From: Herpetosiphon aurantiacus DSM 785 | GTDB taxonomy: Bacteria > Chloroflexota > Chloroflexia > Chloroflexales > Herpetosiphonaceae | DNA length: 64,000 nucleotides | Reading direction: 5' to 3' | NCBI GenBank assembly: GCA_000018565.1 | Contig: CP000875.1 | Location: 5,967,199-6,031,198 of the forward strand | In this document: positions 55,097 to 63,094 of the stretch, piece after piece | Numbering within the stretch: the first letter of the stretch is position 1 | Layout of the letters: each line of letters starts with the position of its first letter | Position numbers and translations under genes: made by a program | The notes under the pieces: model-generated | What the model was told of the DNA's origin: nothing | Seen by the model: the letters and a program-made list of their open reading frames with translations, nothing else | Database searches by the model: none

Positions 55097-56548
55097 ATGG
55101 CACGCATTGTTGCGATCACCTCATGTCCAACTGGTATTGCCCACACATTTATGGCCGCCGAAGGGGTTCAACGTGGCGCAGAAGCCCTTGGTCATCAGAT
55201 TAAAGTTGAAACCCAAGGTTCAGTTGGTGCGCAAAATGTGCTGACTGAGGCCGATATTCGTGAAGCCGATTTGGTGATTATCGCCGCTGATACCAAAGTT
55301 GATCTTGGTCGCTTTGTAGGCAAGCGGGTTTATGAAACCTCGACCAAAGCAGCGATTACCGATGGTCAGGGAATGGTCAAAACCGCCTTTGATCAAGCCA
55401 AAACCTATAACGCTAGCGGTTCAGCCAACCTTGCTGATACCGTCGATGATCTCAAAGCTCAACGCTCGGCCAGCCGCTCCGGTCCCTACAAACACCTAAT
55501 GACTGGGGTTTCGTATATGCTGCCGTTTGTGGTTGCAGGCGGCTTGCTGATTGCCTTGGCTTTTGCGATTGGCGGCATTTATGTATATGAAGATCAATAT
55601 GCCAACACGCTTGGTTGGTCGTTATTCCAAATTGGGGCTAAATCGGGCTTTGCGCTGATGGTGCCAATTTTGGCGGGCTTTATTGCCTTCTCAATCGCTG
55701 ATCGACCTGGCTTAGTGCCTGGAATGATTGGCGGGATGTTGGCCAGCAGCAATGGCTCCGGCTTCTTGGGTGGCATCATTGCTGGTTTTATTGCGGGCTA
55801 CGCTACCGATTGGCTGAACACCAACATTCGTTTGCCAAAAACCTTGGCTGGCCTCAAACCTGTGTTAATTCTACCGTTGCTCAGTACTGCAATCGTCGGT
55901 TTGTTGATGATTTATGTGATTGGCAAGCCCGTTAGTGCGGTTAACACCAGTTTGAATGAGTGGCTGACCGGGTTGCAAGGAACCAACGCGATTTTGCTGG
56001 GCTTGTTGCTTGGGGCAATGATGGCCTTCGATATGGGTGGGCCAGTCAACAAGGCCGCCTATACCTTTGCGGTTGGATTATTGGCTAGCAATGTGTATGC
56101 TCCAATGGCTGCCGTAATGGCTGCTGGCATGACTCCGCCGCTTGGTTTGGCCTTGGCCTCGTTACTCTTCAAAAATCGCTTTACCGCCGAAGAACAAGAA
56201 GCCGGCAAGGCAGCGGCAGTGCTTGGCATTTCGTTTATCACCGAAGGCGCAATTCCCTTCGCAGCACGCGATCCATTCCGCGTGATTCCAGCGATTATGC
56301 TTGGCTCAGCCGTTACGGGAGCACTCTCGATGAGCTTTGGGGCAACCCTGCAAGTGCCACACGGCGGAGTGTTCGTGTTGCCAATTCCCAATGCAGTTGG
56401 TAGTTTGGGCTTGTACATTGTGGCAATTTTGGTGGGCACAGTGGTGACGGCTGCCGCCTTGTATGCGCTCAAACGCCCGTTGCTGCAAACTCCCGTTACT
56501 ACTAGCGAAACCAATGCTAGTGCAACTTCAGCGGTCAGCGTGCGCTAA
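55097..56548 (+). CDS. fruA: Fructose-specific PTS permease, EIIBC
   Basis: 483 residues. The EIIB domain (1 to about 100) carries the phospho-Cys10 in [18 protein letters not shown]. After a linker, the EIIC membrane domain (about 130-465) has about nine hydrophobic segments; the family motif [14 protein letters not shown] is intact. It imports fructose with phosphorylation at C1, using phosphate from the fused EIIA-HPr-EI protein. GAP of 417 bp from fruK is unusual for this operon. A terminator and a tRNA gene follow. Confidence 0.94.
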   Translation: MARIVAITSCPTGIAHTFMAAEGVQRGAEALGHQIKVETQGSVGAQNVLTEADIREADLVIIAADTKVDLGRFVGKRVYETSTKAAITDGQGMVKTAFDQAKTYNASGSANLADTVDDLKAQRSASRSGPYKHLMTGVSYMLPFVVAGGLLIALAFAIGGIYVYEDQYANTLGWSLFQIGAKSGFALMVPILAGFIAFSIADRPGLVPGMIGGMLASSNGSGFLGGIIAGFIAGYATDWLNTNIRLPKTLAGLKPVLILPLLSTAIVGLLMIYVIGKPVSAVNTSLNEWLTGLQGTNAILLGLLLGAMMAFDMGGPVNKAAYTFAVGLLASNVYAPMAAVMAAGMTPPLGLALASLLFKNRFTAEEQEAGKAAAVLGISFITEGAIPFAARDPFRVIPAIMLGSAVTGALSMSFGATLQVPHGGVFVLPIPNAVGSLGLYIVAILVGTVVTAAALYALKRPLLQTPVTTSETNASATSAVSVR

Positions 56549-56575
56549 AACATCAACCGATCGAGCTAAAAACAA

Positions 56576-56610
56576 AAACCGTGATGAGCAATACTCATCA
56601 CGGTTTTTTT
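56576..56610. terminator. Bidirectional terminator between fruA and tRNA-Arg
   Basis: AACCGTGATGAG pairs perfectly with CTCATCACGGTT around a 5-nt loop, with A-rich sequence on the left and seven T residues on the right. It should end fruA on the plus strand and the tRNA transcript on the minus strand. Confidence 0.9.
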
Positions 56611-56685
56611 GGCGACTCCGGCGCGACTCGAACGCGCGACCTTTTGCTCCGGAGGCAAACGCTCTATCCACTGAGCTACGGAGTC
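56610..56685 (-). tRNA. tRNA-Arg (anticodon CCG)
   Basis: The 76-nt minus-strand cloverleaf has acceptor GACTCCG/CGGAGTC, D arm GCTC...GAGC, anticodon stem TTTGC/GCAAA with loop CTCCGGA (anticodon CCG, reading CGG), and T arm GCGCG/CGCGC with loop TTCGAGT. The discriminator is G, and CCA is encoded (56610-56612). It lies directly against the terminator of fruA. Confidence 0.96.
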
Positions 56686-56759
56686 GAATCTACCGCTGTG
56701 TAGGATACGGCTAAGACTCTTAATTGTCAAGTTAGATAGACTATTTAATGATTGGTATA

Positions 56760-56807
56760 CCCTCAGCCCCTCGCTCGCCGCAGTGGGAGAGGGGTTGGGG
56801 TGAGGGA
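56760..56807. repeat. Dispersed GC-rich repeat R1, short copy 5
   Basis: CCCTCAGCCCC at the left and GGGGTTGGGGTGAGGG at the right face each other; CGCTCGCCGCAGTGGGAGAG lies between. The left flank AATGATTGGTATA resembles that of other copies. It lies between the tRNA gene and the esterase gene; nothing else is seen there. Confidence 0.7.
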
Positions 56808-56928
56808 ACTGAGCGTATCTTTAACTTTGTAGGACTCCTATGGCCCAATACTATTTAGGTATTTCGGATTTTATGCTAGTGCTAAAATAGCTCCTGATTA
56901 ATCGATTTATGCAGAAGGGTGGCTTCCA

Positions 56929-57819
56929 ATGACAACCACTCCAACTCGTGCTCAACATATCAAAAAAGCCCAACGTTTTGCCAATGTACAGCGTTTAGTA
57001 AGCACAATTCAACGCTTTTTCTATCGTTTCAAACGTTCGGTTGGCCGCCAAGAGCTATCCATTGCAACTGAATTTGGCAAGGTTCGGGTGCTCGGCTATG
57101 GCTTAGAAAATCCCAATCTAAGCCCAATTCTGTTTGATTTGCATGGTGGTGGCTTTATTTTGGGTAGTGCCGATATGGACGAAGCCATGAATGTGCATTT
57201 TAAACAGCAAGTTGGCTGTAAAGTGATCAGCATCGATTATGCCAAAGCGCCCAAATTTCCCTATCCAACGGCGGTTAATCAGGTGTATGCGGTGGTCAAA
57301 TATTTTTATGAAAACGCTGAGAGCTATGCGATTGATCGCGATCTGATGGCGATTGGTGGGCATAGTGCTGGCGGCAATTTAAGCGCGGTAACCTGCCTCA
57401 AAGCCAAGCACGAAGGTCAATTTCAATTTGTCTGCCAAGTGCTCGATTATCCACCGTTGGATCTTGCAACCAGCCCGTTTGCTAAGCCCAATCCCAAGGG
57501 TGCAATTCCACCGCAGATGGCGGCAATGTTCGATGATTGCTATCGCGAAGCCAGCCAAGCCAAGCATCCATATGTCTCGCCTGTGTATGCCGAGCCAGCC
57601 GATTTGGTAGGCTTGCCGCCAGCCTTGTTTATTCTGGCGGGGCGCGATTCGCTACATGACGAGGCCTTGCGCTACGAGCAAATGCTCAAAAACGCTGGAG
57701 TACTCACCGAATGCTACGATTACCCTGAGGCGGCCCACGGCTTTACCTACAAAACTTCAGCCGATACAACCGATGCGATCGCCAAAATGGTGGCATTTTT
57801 GCAGAAATATTTACGCTGA
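56929..57819 (+). CDS. Alpha/beta hydrolase, hormone-sensitive lipase-like esterase
   Basis: 296 residues. The oxyanion-hole motif HGGG lies at 72-75, the nucleophile Ser146 in GGHSAGGN; the acid is in AGRDSLHDEA, and the catalytic His in AAHGFTYK near the C-terminus. The arrangement is that of the HSL/GDXG esterase family acting on short-chain esters. No signal peptide is visible, although the first 35 residues are basic and may form a helical cap. A stand-alone gene. Confidence 0.9.
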   Translation: MTTTPTRAQHIKKAQRFANVQRLVSTIQRFFYRFKRSVGRQELSIATEFGKVRVLGYGLENPNLSPILFDLHGGGFILGSADMDEAMNVHFKQQVGCKVISIDYAKAPKFPYPTAVNQVYAVVKYFYENAESYAIDRDLMAIGGHSAGGNLSAVTCLKAKHEGQFQFVCQVLDYPPLDLATSPFAKPNPKGAIPPQMAAMFDDCYREASQAKHPYVSPVYAEPADLVGLPPALFILAGRDSLHDEALRYEQMLKNAGVLTECYDYPEAAHGFTYKTSADTTDAIAKMVAFLQKYLR

Positions 57820-58020
57820 TGCATAAGCCTCGCACCTCCGACCCGCAGTGGGAGAGGGGTCGGAGAGCCTTACAAGGGCAGATTTTAAGCTCTCTCACTC
57901 CCTGCCCCCTCTCCTACTGCGGTGGGAGAGGGGAGTGTCAATGATCATGATTGAGCTGGTTCCCCCTCGCTCGCTGGGCGGGAGAGAGGGCGAGGGGGTG
58001 AGGGGGTGAACAGGGAATTT
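57820..58020. repeat. Cluster of R1-type repeat pieces
   Basis: Several fragments of the GC-rich repeat lie in both orientations: CCGCAGTGGGAGAGGGGTCGG near 57844 (20 bases or fewer: GCAGTGGGAGAGGGGTCGG), CCCCCTCTCCTACTGCGG near 57904, and GGGCGAGGGGGTGAGGGGG near 57989. TCAATGATCATGATTGAGC follows the middle piece, as in the 27664 copy. Nothing else is seen in this gap. Confidence 0.65.
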
Positions 58021-58025
58021 AAGTT

Positions 58026-59249
58026 TTAGAAGGTTTCGCCGCTGGCTAAATCTTGGTCAACAAAGCTCCGCGCGGTAACCACAACATTCCGGCCAATCGT
58101 ATGGCTTGCGCTAATGCGGGCAGCTTTACCGATGACGCTCAAGCCAGTGTTGAGCAATTGAGGTTGGGCAGCATTGGGCGTGCCAATCGAGCCTTCGCCA
58201 ATCCGGCAATCACGGCCAATCACCACCTGTTTATCGACCACACAGTTATCGAGCACCACGCCTGGCTCAATCACGCTATCGGGCATAATTACCGAGTCGC
58301 GGATAATTGCGCCTGCGCCAACCACAACACCCGTGCCAATTACCGAGCCAGAAACATGGCCATCGACGCGACAGCCATCACAGAGCAAGCTGCGTTCAAT
58401 GCGGGCTGAGGCTCCGAGTTGGGCGGCAGGTCGTTCAAACGAGCGAGTCCGCACCACCCACTCAGGATCATACAAATCGAGCGCGGGAGTTTCGGCCAGC
58501 AAAGCTATATTGGCTTCGTAATAAGCTTGCACCGTGCCAACATCGGCCCAATAGCCGTTGAAGGTGTAGGCACATACATTGGCTTCGTTGACGATCCGTG
58601 GCAGCATTTCGCTACCAAAATCGACCGCCTGATCACGATACAGCAGATCGACCAGATAATCTTTGCGAAAGGCATATACGCCCATCGAGGCCAAGGCACT
58701 ACTGGTACGGCGCGGTTTTTCCTCGAATTTGGTCACGCGACCCTCGCCATCGACCGAAACCATGCCATAGCGATAGGCTTCATGCGGCGGCACGCTATGC
58801 ACCGCCAAGGTAATATCCGCGCCACGCTGCATATGCAAATCGAGCAATGGCCGATAATCCATCTTATAAACGTGATCGCCCGCCAAGACCATCACATAAT
58901 CAACCGGACGTTCTTCGATCACATCAAGATGATAGCGAATTGCATCGGCAGTACCGCGTTGCCAACCGCCGCCATCGGGAGTTGGAAAGGGGTGCAGTAC
59001 CCGCACGCCACCTTGCAAGCGGTCGAGATCCCATGGTTTGCCCACGCCAATATGCTCGTGCAATGAACGTGGTTGGTGCTGCGAAAGCACCCCAACATCG
59101 TAAATGCCCGAATTCACACAATTCGAAAGCGTAAAATCAATAATTCGATATTTGCCAGCAAATGGCGTGGCGGCAGCGGCTCGTCCAGCGGTTAGGGCGC
59201 TTAACGAAGGGCTAGCACCACCAGCCATAATCAAAGCTAAAACACGCAT
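58026..59249 (-). CDS. Degenerate GlgC-like protein, probable non-catalytic ADP-glucose pyrophosphorylase subunit
   Basis: 407 residues, aligned along its whole length with the GlgC encoded just upstream. It has the nucleotidyltransferase fold, AGDHVYKMDY with the metal-binding Asp, and a left-handed beta-helix C-terminus. The N-terminal signature has been lost: residues 10-30 read GGASPSLSALT and GRAAAATPF, where the partner has [11 protein letters not shown] and KRAKPSVPF. The Arg of GTRL and the Lys-Pro pair are absent, so catalysis is unlikely. By analogy with GlgD of Firmicutes it may be a regulatory subunit. ATG 59249 has GGGAG upstream. The second gene of the operon. Confidence 0.85.
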   Translation of the reverse strand: MRVLALIMAGGASPSLSALTAGRAAAATPFAGKYRIIDFTLSNCVNSGIYDVGVLSQHQPRSLHEHIGVGKPWDLDRLQGGVRVLHPFPTPDGGGWQRGTADAIRYHLDVIEERPVDYVMVLAGDHVYKMDYRPLLDLHMQRGADITLAVHSVPPHEAYRYGMVSVDGEGRVTKFEEKPRRTSSALASMGVYAFRKDYLVDLLYRDQAVDFGSEMLPRIVNEANVCAYTFNGYWADVGTVQAYYEANIALLAETPALDLYDPEWVVRTRSFERPAAQLGASARIERSLLCDGCRVDGHVSGSVIGTGVVVGAGAIIRDSVIMPDSVIEPGVVLDNCVVDKQVVIGRDCRIGEGSIGTPNAAQPQLLNTGLSVIGKAARISASHTIGRNVVVTARSFVDQDLASGETF

Positions 59250-59267
59250 ATACAACACTCCCCAGCA

Positions 59268-60515
59268 CTAGATCGACTCGCCACTGGCCACATCGCCGTT
59301 GAATTGGTCCTCATCGCAATCGGAGGCAATCACAACATTGCGGCCAATGCTGATGCCGGCAGGAATATGCGCACCTTTGCCAACAATGCTAATGCCTGTG
59401 GTCAATTTATCTGGTTGCAAGCGATTGGGAACGTTCTCAGTGCCAACCCCAAGTTGCACATTGGCCCCAATCACCACATCTTTATCGACAATTACCCGAT
59501 CAAGCACTGCACCTGGGCCAATCCAAGTATCGGTCATCACGATCGAATCGCGTACAATCGCCCCAGGTGAAACATAGACCCCAGGCGAGAGCACCGAATG
59601 CTCAACCGTGCCGCGCACCACACAGCCATTGCAAATCATTGAGCCTTCGACTTTGCTTTGCGGGCCGAATTTGGCTGGTGGGCGTTCTTCCGAGCGGGTG
59701 TGAATGCGCCATTCAGCATCAAACAAATCGAGGGTGCAAGCCGGATCAAGCAATTCCATGCTGGTTTCCCAGTACGATTGTACCGTGCCCACATCAACCC
59801 AATAGCCTGAGAAGGGGTGGGCATACACATTGTCGTTGGCAATCATCGTGGGAATCACATGCTTGCCAAAATCAAGATTGGGATATTGGCTACTGGTTTC
59901 GCGCAAGCGTTCGACCAAACGTTTGGCATCAAACACATAAATGCCCATCGAGGCCAACGTGCCCTTATCGCGGGCTTTGGGCTTTTCGGTAAATTCGACG
60001 ACTTGATCATCATCATTGACCGTCATAATCCCAAAACGATCAGTTTCTTCGAGCGAGACGTGCATGACTGCCACGGTTAGATCGGCGTTTTTAGCGAGGT
60101 GGGTGGCGATCAACTCACGATAATCCATCTTATAAATATGATCGCCCGAGAGAATTAGCACCAGATCGGCGCGTTGTTCACGGATGTAATTGATATTTTG
60201 CAGAATGGCATCGGCAGTGCCGCTATACCAACTCTGATCATTGCGACCTTGGTAGGGCTGAAGCAAGCGTACCCCACCGCGATTGCGGTCGAGATCCCAT
60301 GGCTTGCCAATGCCGATATGGTCGTTGAGCGAATGAGGCCGATATTGAGTGAGCACCGCAACATCGAAAATATTGGAGTTAACACAGTTGGAAAGCGTAA
60401 AGTCGATAATGCGATACTTGCCAGCAAATGGAACCGAGGGCTTGGCGCGTTTTTCGGATAGCACGCTTAAACGTGTCCCCTCACCGCCAGCCATAATCAT
60501 CGCGACTACGCGCAT
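59268..60515 (-). CDS. glgC: Glucose-1-phosphate adenylyltransferase (ADP-glucose pyrophosphorylase)
   Basis: 415 residues; makes ADP-glucose from glucose-1-phosphate and ATP, the committed step of glycogen synthesis. The signature [21 protein letters not shown] is intact (Arg15, Lys25; quoted here as GGEGTRL and RAKPSVPF). Also present are [16 protein letters not shown] (catalytic Asp), [21 protein letters not shown] and the beta-helix C-terminus. It precedes the degenerate paralogue by 18 nt on the same strand, so the two proteins are probably made together and may form a hetero-oligomer. Confidence 0.96.
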   Translation of the reverse strand: MRVVAMIMAGGEGTRLSVLSEKRAKPSVPFAGKYRIIDFTLSNCVNSNIFDVAVLTQYRPHSLNDHIGIGKPWDLDRNRGGVRLLQPYQGRNDQSWYSGTADAILQNINYIREQRADLVLILSGDHIYKMDYRELIATHLAKNADLTVAVMHVSLEETDRFGIMTVNDDDQVVEFTEKPKARDKGTLASMGIYVFDAKRLVERLRETSSQYPNLDFGKHVIPTMIANDNVYAHPFSGYWVDVGTVQSYWETSMELLDPACTLDLFDAEWRIHTRSEERPPAKFGPQSKVEGSMICNGCVVRGTVEHSVLSPGVYVSPGAIVRDSIVMTDTWIGPGAVLDRVIVDKDVVIGANVQLGVGTENVPNRLQPDKLTTGISIVGKGAHIPAGISIGRNVVIASDCDEDQFNGDVASGESI

Positions 60516-60674
60516 AGAACCTCCTTTGGTACCGGGGATTCACGCACCATTATAACCAATTTTGCTCATGCTCAAGCCACAATCTCGTGCTCGATCTGCT
60601 TCAAATTGTCCATATCCAAGGCTTGCTAGGTTTGCTATGCTTACAAGGTATTGGTGTGTTACGAGGAAATGCGC

Positions 60675-61172
60675 ATGAGCAACCACGATCAATTAGCTTT
60701 AGTTCGCCAACGCCATATTCATTTGATGCAATTGACCCTTGATACCCTAGGTCATGTGTTGAGCGATGTAACTCAAGCCCAAGCTACCACGTTTCGCGAT
60801 GGCCCCGATGGCTGGACAGTGGTCGAAGTGCTGTGCCATTTACGCGATTACGACCAGATCTTCCTTGAGCGAGCGATTATGATGCGTGATGGCGATTTTC
60901 CGTTATTGCCAATCTATGATCACGAAGCTATGGTGATTGAGCGCAACTACAATAGTAACGATCTGCGCACAGTCTATGCTGCCTTGCAGGAATCACGCCC
61001 GCGTTTTATCGCATTTTTCCAAGCACTCACGCCTGAGCAATGGGAAAAAGCTGGTACGCACCCCGAACGTGGCTATTTTTCGCTGACCGATGCAGCGATG
61101 CAAGTTGGCATCCACGATGTTACCCATCTTGAGCAAATTACTCGAATTTTGTTGCAAGCAAAGGGGCAATAA
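60675..61172 (+). CDS. DinB-like protein, first of a tandem pair
   Basis: 165 residues of the DinB/YfiT-like four-helix bundle. Family features include VLCHLRDYDQIFLERA, with the first metal-ligand His, and the C-terminal GIHDVTHLEQITRIL with His residues of the second site. Members bind a metal and often act as thiol (bacillithiol or mycothiol)-dependent enzymes; activity is unknown here. ATG 60675 has GAGGAA 6 nt upstream. It is two nucleotides from its paralogue. Confidence 0.85.
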   Translation: MSNHDQLALVRQRHIHLMQLTLDTLGHVLSDVTQAQATTFRDGPDGWTVVEVLCHLRDYDQIFLERAIMMRDGDFPLLPIYDHEAMVIERNYNSNDLRTVYAALQESRPRFIAFFQALTPEQWEKAGTHPERGYFSLTDAAMQVGIHDVTHLEQITRILLQAKGQ

Positions 61173-61174
61173 GC

Positions 61175-61666
61175 ATGTCAGATCCAACTTTGATTGATTC
61201 GATGCTGCGTTGGCATCTGCCGCTGATGAGCCGCACGCTCGAAACCTTGGGGCATATTTTAGCTCGCGTCAGCCAGCAACAAGCCACGACCTTGCGCGAT
61301 GGCGCTGATGGCTGGACGGTTTTGGAAGTGGTTTGTCATTTGCGCGATTACGATCAAATTTTTCAAGAACGAGCAAGCAGTATTCTCGAACAGGATAATC
61401 CGCTGTTTCAAAGCTACAATCCCGATCAGCTTGCCCGTGAGCGCGACTACAACGCCAGCGAGTTGCATGCTGTTTATGCAGAATTATGTGTTTCACGCAC
61501 GCGCTACGTGGAGTTTTTCCAAAGCCTTAGCCCTGAACAATGGCAGCGCCATGGTACCCATCCCAAATTAGGCGTATTCTCATTGGCTGATGCTTTGATG
61601 CAGGTAACTGGCCACGATCTGATACATATGGAGCAAATTACACGAATTTTGTTGCAGGCTGAATAA
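61175..61666 (+). CDS. DinB-like protein, second of a tandem pair
   Basis: 163 residues, a paralogue of the preceding gene. Corresponding blocks are VVCHLRDYDQIFQERA, RERDYNASELHAVYAEL, FFQSLSPEQWQRHGTHP and GHDLIHMEQITRILLQ; the metal-ligand His residues are retained. The pair arose by tandem duplication and is co-transcribed. The insertion sequence lies 38 bp after its stop. Confidence 0.85.
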   Translation: MSDPTLIDSMLRWHLPLMSRTLETLGHILARVSQQQATTLRDGADGWTVLEVVCHLRDYDQIFQERASSILEQDNPLFQSYNPDQLARERDYNASELHAVYAELCVSRTRYVEFFQSLSPEQWQRHGTHPKLGVFSLADALMQVTGHDLIHMEQITRILLQAE

Positions 61667-61744
61667 CCTGATTCCCTCACCCCAACCCCTCTCCTGCCGC
61701 AGTGTTTAAGGGCGGACAGGTTGGGGAATGGGTATTCATCAGTG

Positions 61745-62914
61745 TTAGGGGATGGCCGTCCCGAGCCGACCACCCCGCGTCACCGTCGTGGCCCACCGTT
61801 CGTGCAGCGCCGTTCCCGCCAACGATAGTCGCGCTCCCAGCGCTGGCTGCGTTCCCGTCCACAGCCAGCGCAGCACCCCATACCGCCCCAACCGAAACAG
61901 ACTTTCTCGTGCCGCCCATGGGCGGCGCGGGCTGGGGCGATCCCCGCGTTCGGCCAGCACCGCCTGCGCCTCCGCCGTCCCGACCAGCAGCACCAGCACC
62001 GTCGCGATCGCCATGCCCAGCACCAAGGCCTCCTGCGTCGTCTGGCTCCGCGACTGGCTCGCCTCCCATTGCCAGCCCGCCGTTTTCCAATCGCGAAACA
62101 GGGCCTCAATCGCAGAGCGCCGCCCATACGCCTGCCGAATCGCCCCAATGCCCTCCAGATTGCTCACCAGCAGTAACGGCTCGTGACACGTCGCCTCCCA
62201 TGCGGCCACCACTGTCACCGTTCGCCAGCCCGCCTTCTTGAAGGCATGGCCCCGCCGCACCACGCGATGGCCTCGCGTGACCAGCGTGCGGATCATGGTT
62301 TCGGTGTGCCCCCGCAGTTGGATGCGGGTATGGCCTTGGACGCGCACGACCCAGCCCCAGCCGTAGGCCGCGACCTGATCGGTGAAGGCGGGGCAGCCAA
62401 AAGCACGGTCGGCCACGACGACGACGGACATGGCATTGGGCAGCACCTGCTGCACGCGCTCCAGCAGGGTGGCAACATCGGTCCAGAAGGCGGTGGCGCG
62501 GCGGGTATAGCCGGGATGGAGCACCCAGGCAAGCGGAATGGCGCGACCGTGATACCAGAGGGCGGCGGTGAGCAGGGTCCAGCGGTCGGTGTGGGTGGTT
62601 TCATCGATGATGACGGTGACGGATTCAGTGGGTGCGATGTGGAGGGTGGTGGCGAGGATGGCGCGATGGAGCGACCACGACAGCTGGGAATCCCGATAGG
62701 TGCGGCGCAGTCGGCGTTCGTGACTGGCGGCGTGGGCAGCGGTGGACAGTCCAAGGGCACAGCCCCAGGCCACGACGCGCGTGGTGATGGACGGCATGAG
62801 CAGGATGCTGACGAGCCAATCGGTGAGCCGACGGGCAGTCCAGGGCGAGAGGGTGGGCACGGCGGTGCGCAGGATGGTGTTGATCCAGTGGGCAAGGGCT
62901 GGTATACTCGGCAT
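61745..62914 (-). CDS. IS4-family DDE transposase
   Basis: 389 residues from ATG 62914 (the open frame runs further back to 62989, past the transposon promoter). The DDE triad is Asp104 (VIIDETTHTDR), Asp169 (VVADRAFG) and Glu270. The IS4 YREK signature is exact: Tyr263-x2-Arg266-x3-Glu270-x6-Lys277 (YGRRSAIEALFRDWK). It catalyses cut-and-paste movement of the surrounding element. No frameshift or stop interrupts it, so it may be active. Confidence 0.94.
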   Translation of the reverse strand: MPSIPALAHWINTILRTAVPTLSPWTARRLTDWLVSILLMPSITTRVVAWGCALGLSTAAHAASHERRLRRTYRDSQLSWSLHRAILATTLHIAPTESVTVIIDETTHTDRWTLLTAALWYHGRAIPLAWVLHPGYTRRATAFWTDVATLLERVQQVLPNAMSVVVVADRAFGCPAFTDQVAAYGWGWVVRVQGHTRIQLRGHTETMIRTLVTRGHRVVRRGHAFKKAGWRTVTVVAAWEATCHEPLLLVSNLEGIGAIRQAYGRRSAIEALFRDWKTAGWQWEASQSRSQTTQEALVLGMAIATVLVLLVGTAEAQAVLAERGDRPSPRRPWAARESLFRLGRYGVLRWLWTGTQPALGARLSLAGTALHERWATTVTRGGRLGTAIP

Positions 62915-62976
62915 ACGACCTCGGTTTTGGGATGGGTTTGGTTTCGTCACCACCCAGTATACCAACCCGAGGTCGT
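62915..62976 (-). promoter_or_regulatory. Hairpin with one arm against the transposase start codon
   Basis: ACGACCTCGG (62915-62924) pairs perfectly with CCGAGGTCGT (62967-62976). The inner arm ends exactly at the ATG. A transcript entering from outside the element would fold it and hide the ribosome site, while a transcript from the internal promoter would start after the outer arm. Confidence 0.65.
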
Positions 62977-62984
62977 TGTGTGAA
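62956..62984 (-). promoter_or_regulatory. Transposase promoter
   Basis: On the minus strand, -35 TTCACA (62984-62979) and -10 TATACT (62961-62956) are separated by 17 bp. The expected transcription start, near 62949, lies about 35 nt before the start codon and inside the hairpin loop. Confidence 0.7.
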
Positions 62985-63094
62985 CCCATGGTGTGCGTCC
63001 CTGTCCGCCCTTAAATGCCGCAGTGGGGGAGGGGTGTTCCAATCGTCATGGTGGGATGGTTCGCAGCGAAAACCGATCCTTGCAAGGCGCTCGA

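Larger units (their letters stand above)
61705..63015. mobile_element. Intact IS4-family insertion sequence, 1311 bp
   Basis: Terminal inverted repeats of 16 bp are perfect (TTTAAGGGCGGACAGG at 61705-61720 and its complement at 63000-63015). Direct 10-bp duplications TGCCGCAGTG flank it (61695-61704, 63016-63025). It encodes one DDE transposase with a YREK signature, has its own promoter and is visibly richer in GC than the neighbours. Completeness and clean target duplications suggest a fairly recent insertion. Confidence 0.96.
61674..63045. repeat. R1 repeat copy 6, split by an insertion sequence
   Basis: The left part (61674-61704) is CCCTCACCCC, AACCCCTCTCC and TGCCGCAGTG. The right part resumes after the insertion with TGCCGCAGTG (63016-63025), GGGGGAGGGGTGTTCC and the flank AATCGTCATG. 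With one duplicate of TGCCGCAGTG removed, it reads as a normal half-length R1 element like that at 27664. Confidence 0.85.

Noticed and set aside
62183-62983. A 266-codon plus-strand frame opposite the transposase
   Set aside because: It is the antisense of the GC-rich transposase gene; its product is Gly/His/Asp-rich without any recognisable fold, and the minus-strand frame carries the complete DDE and YREK motifs.
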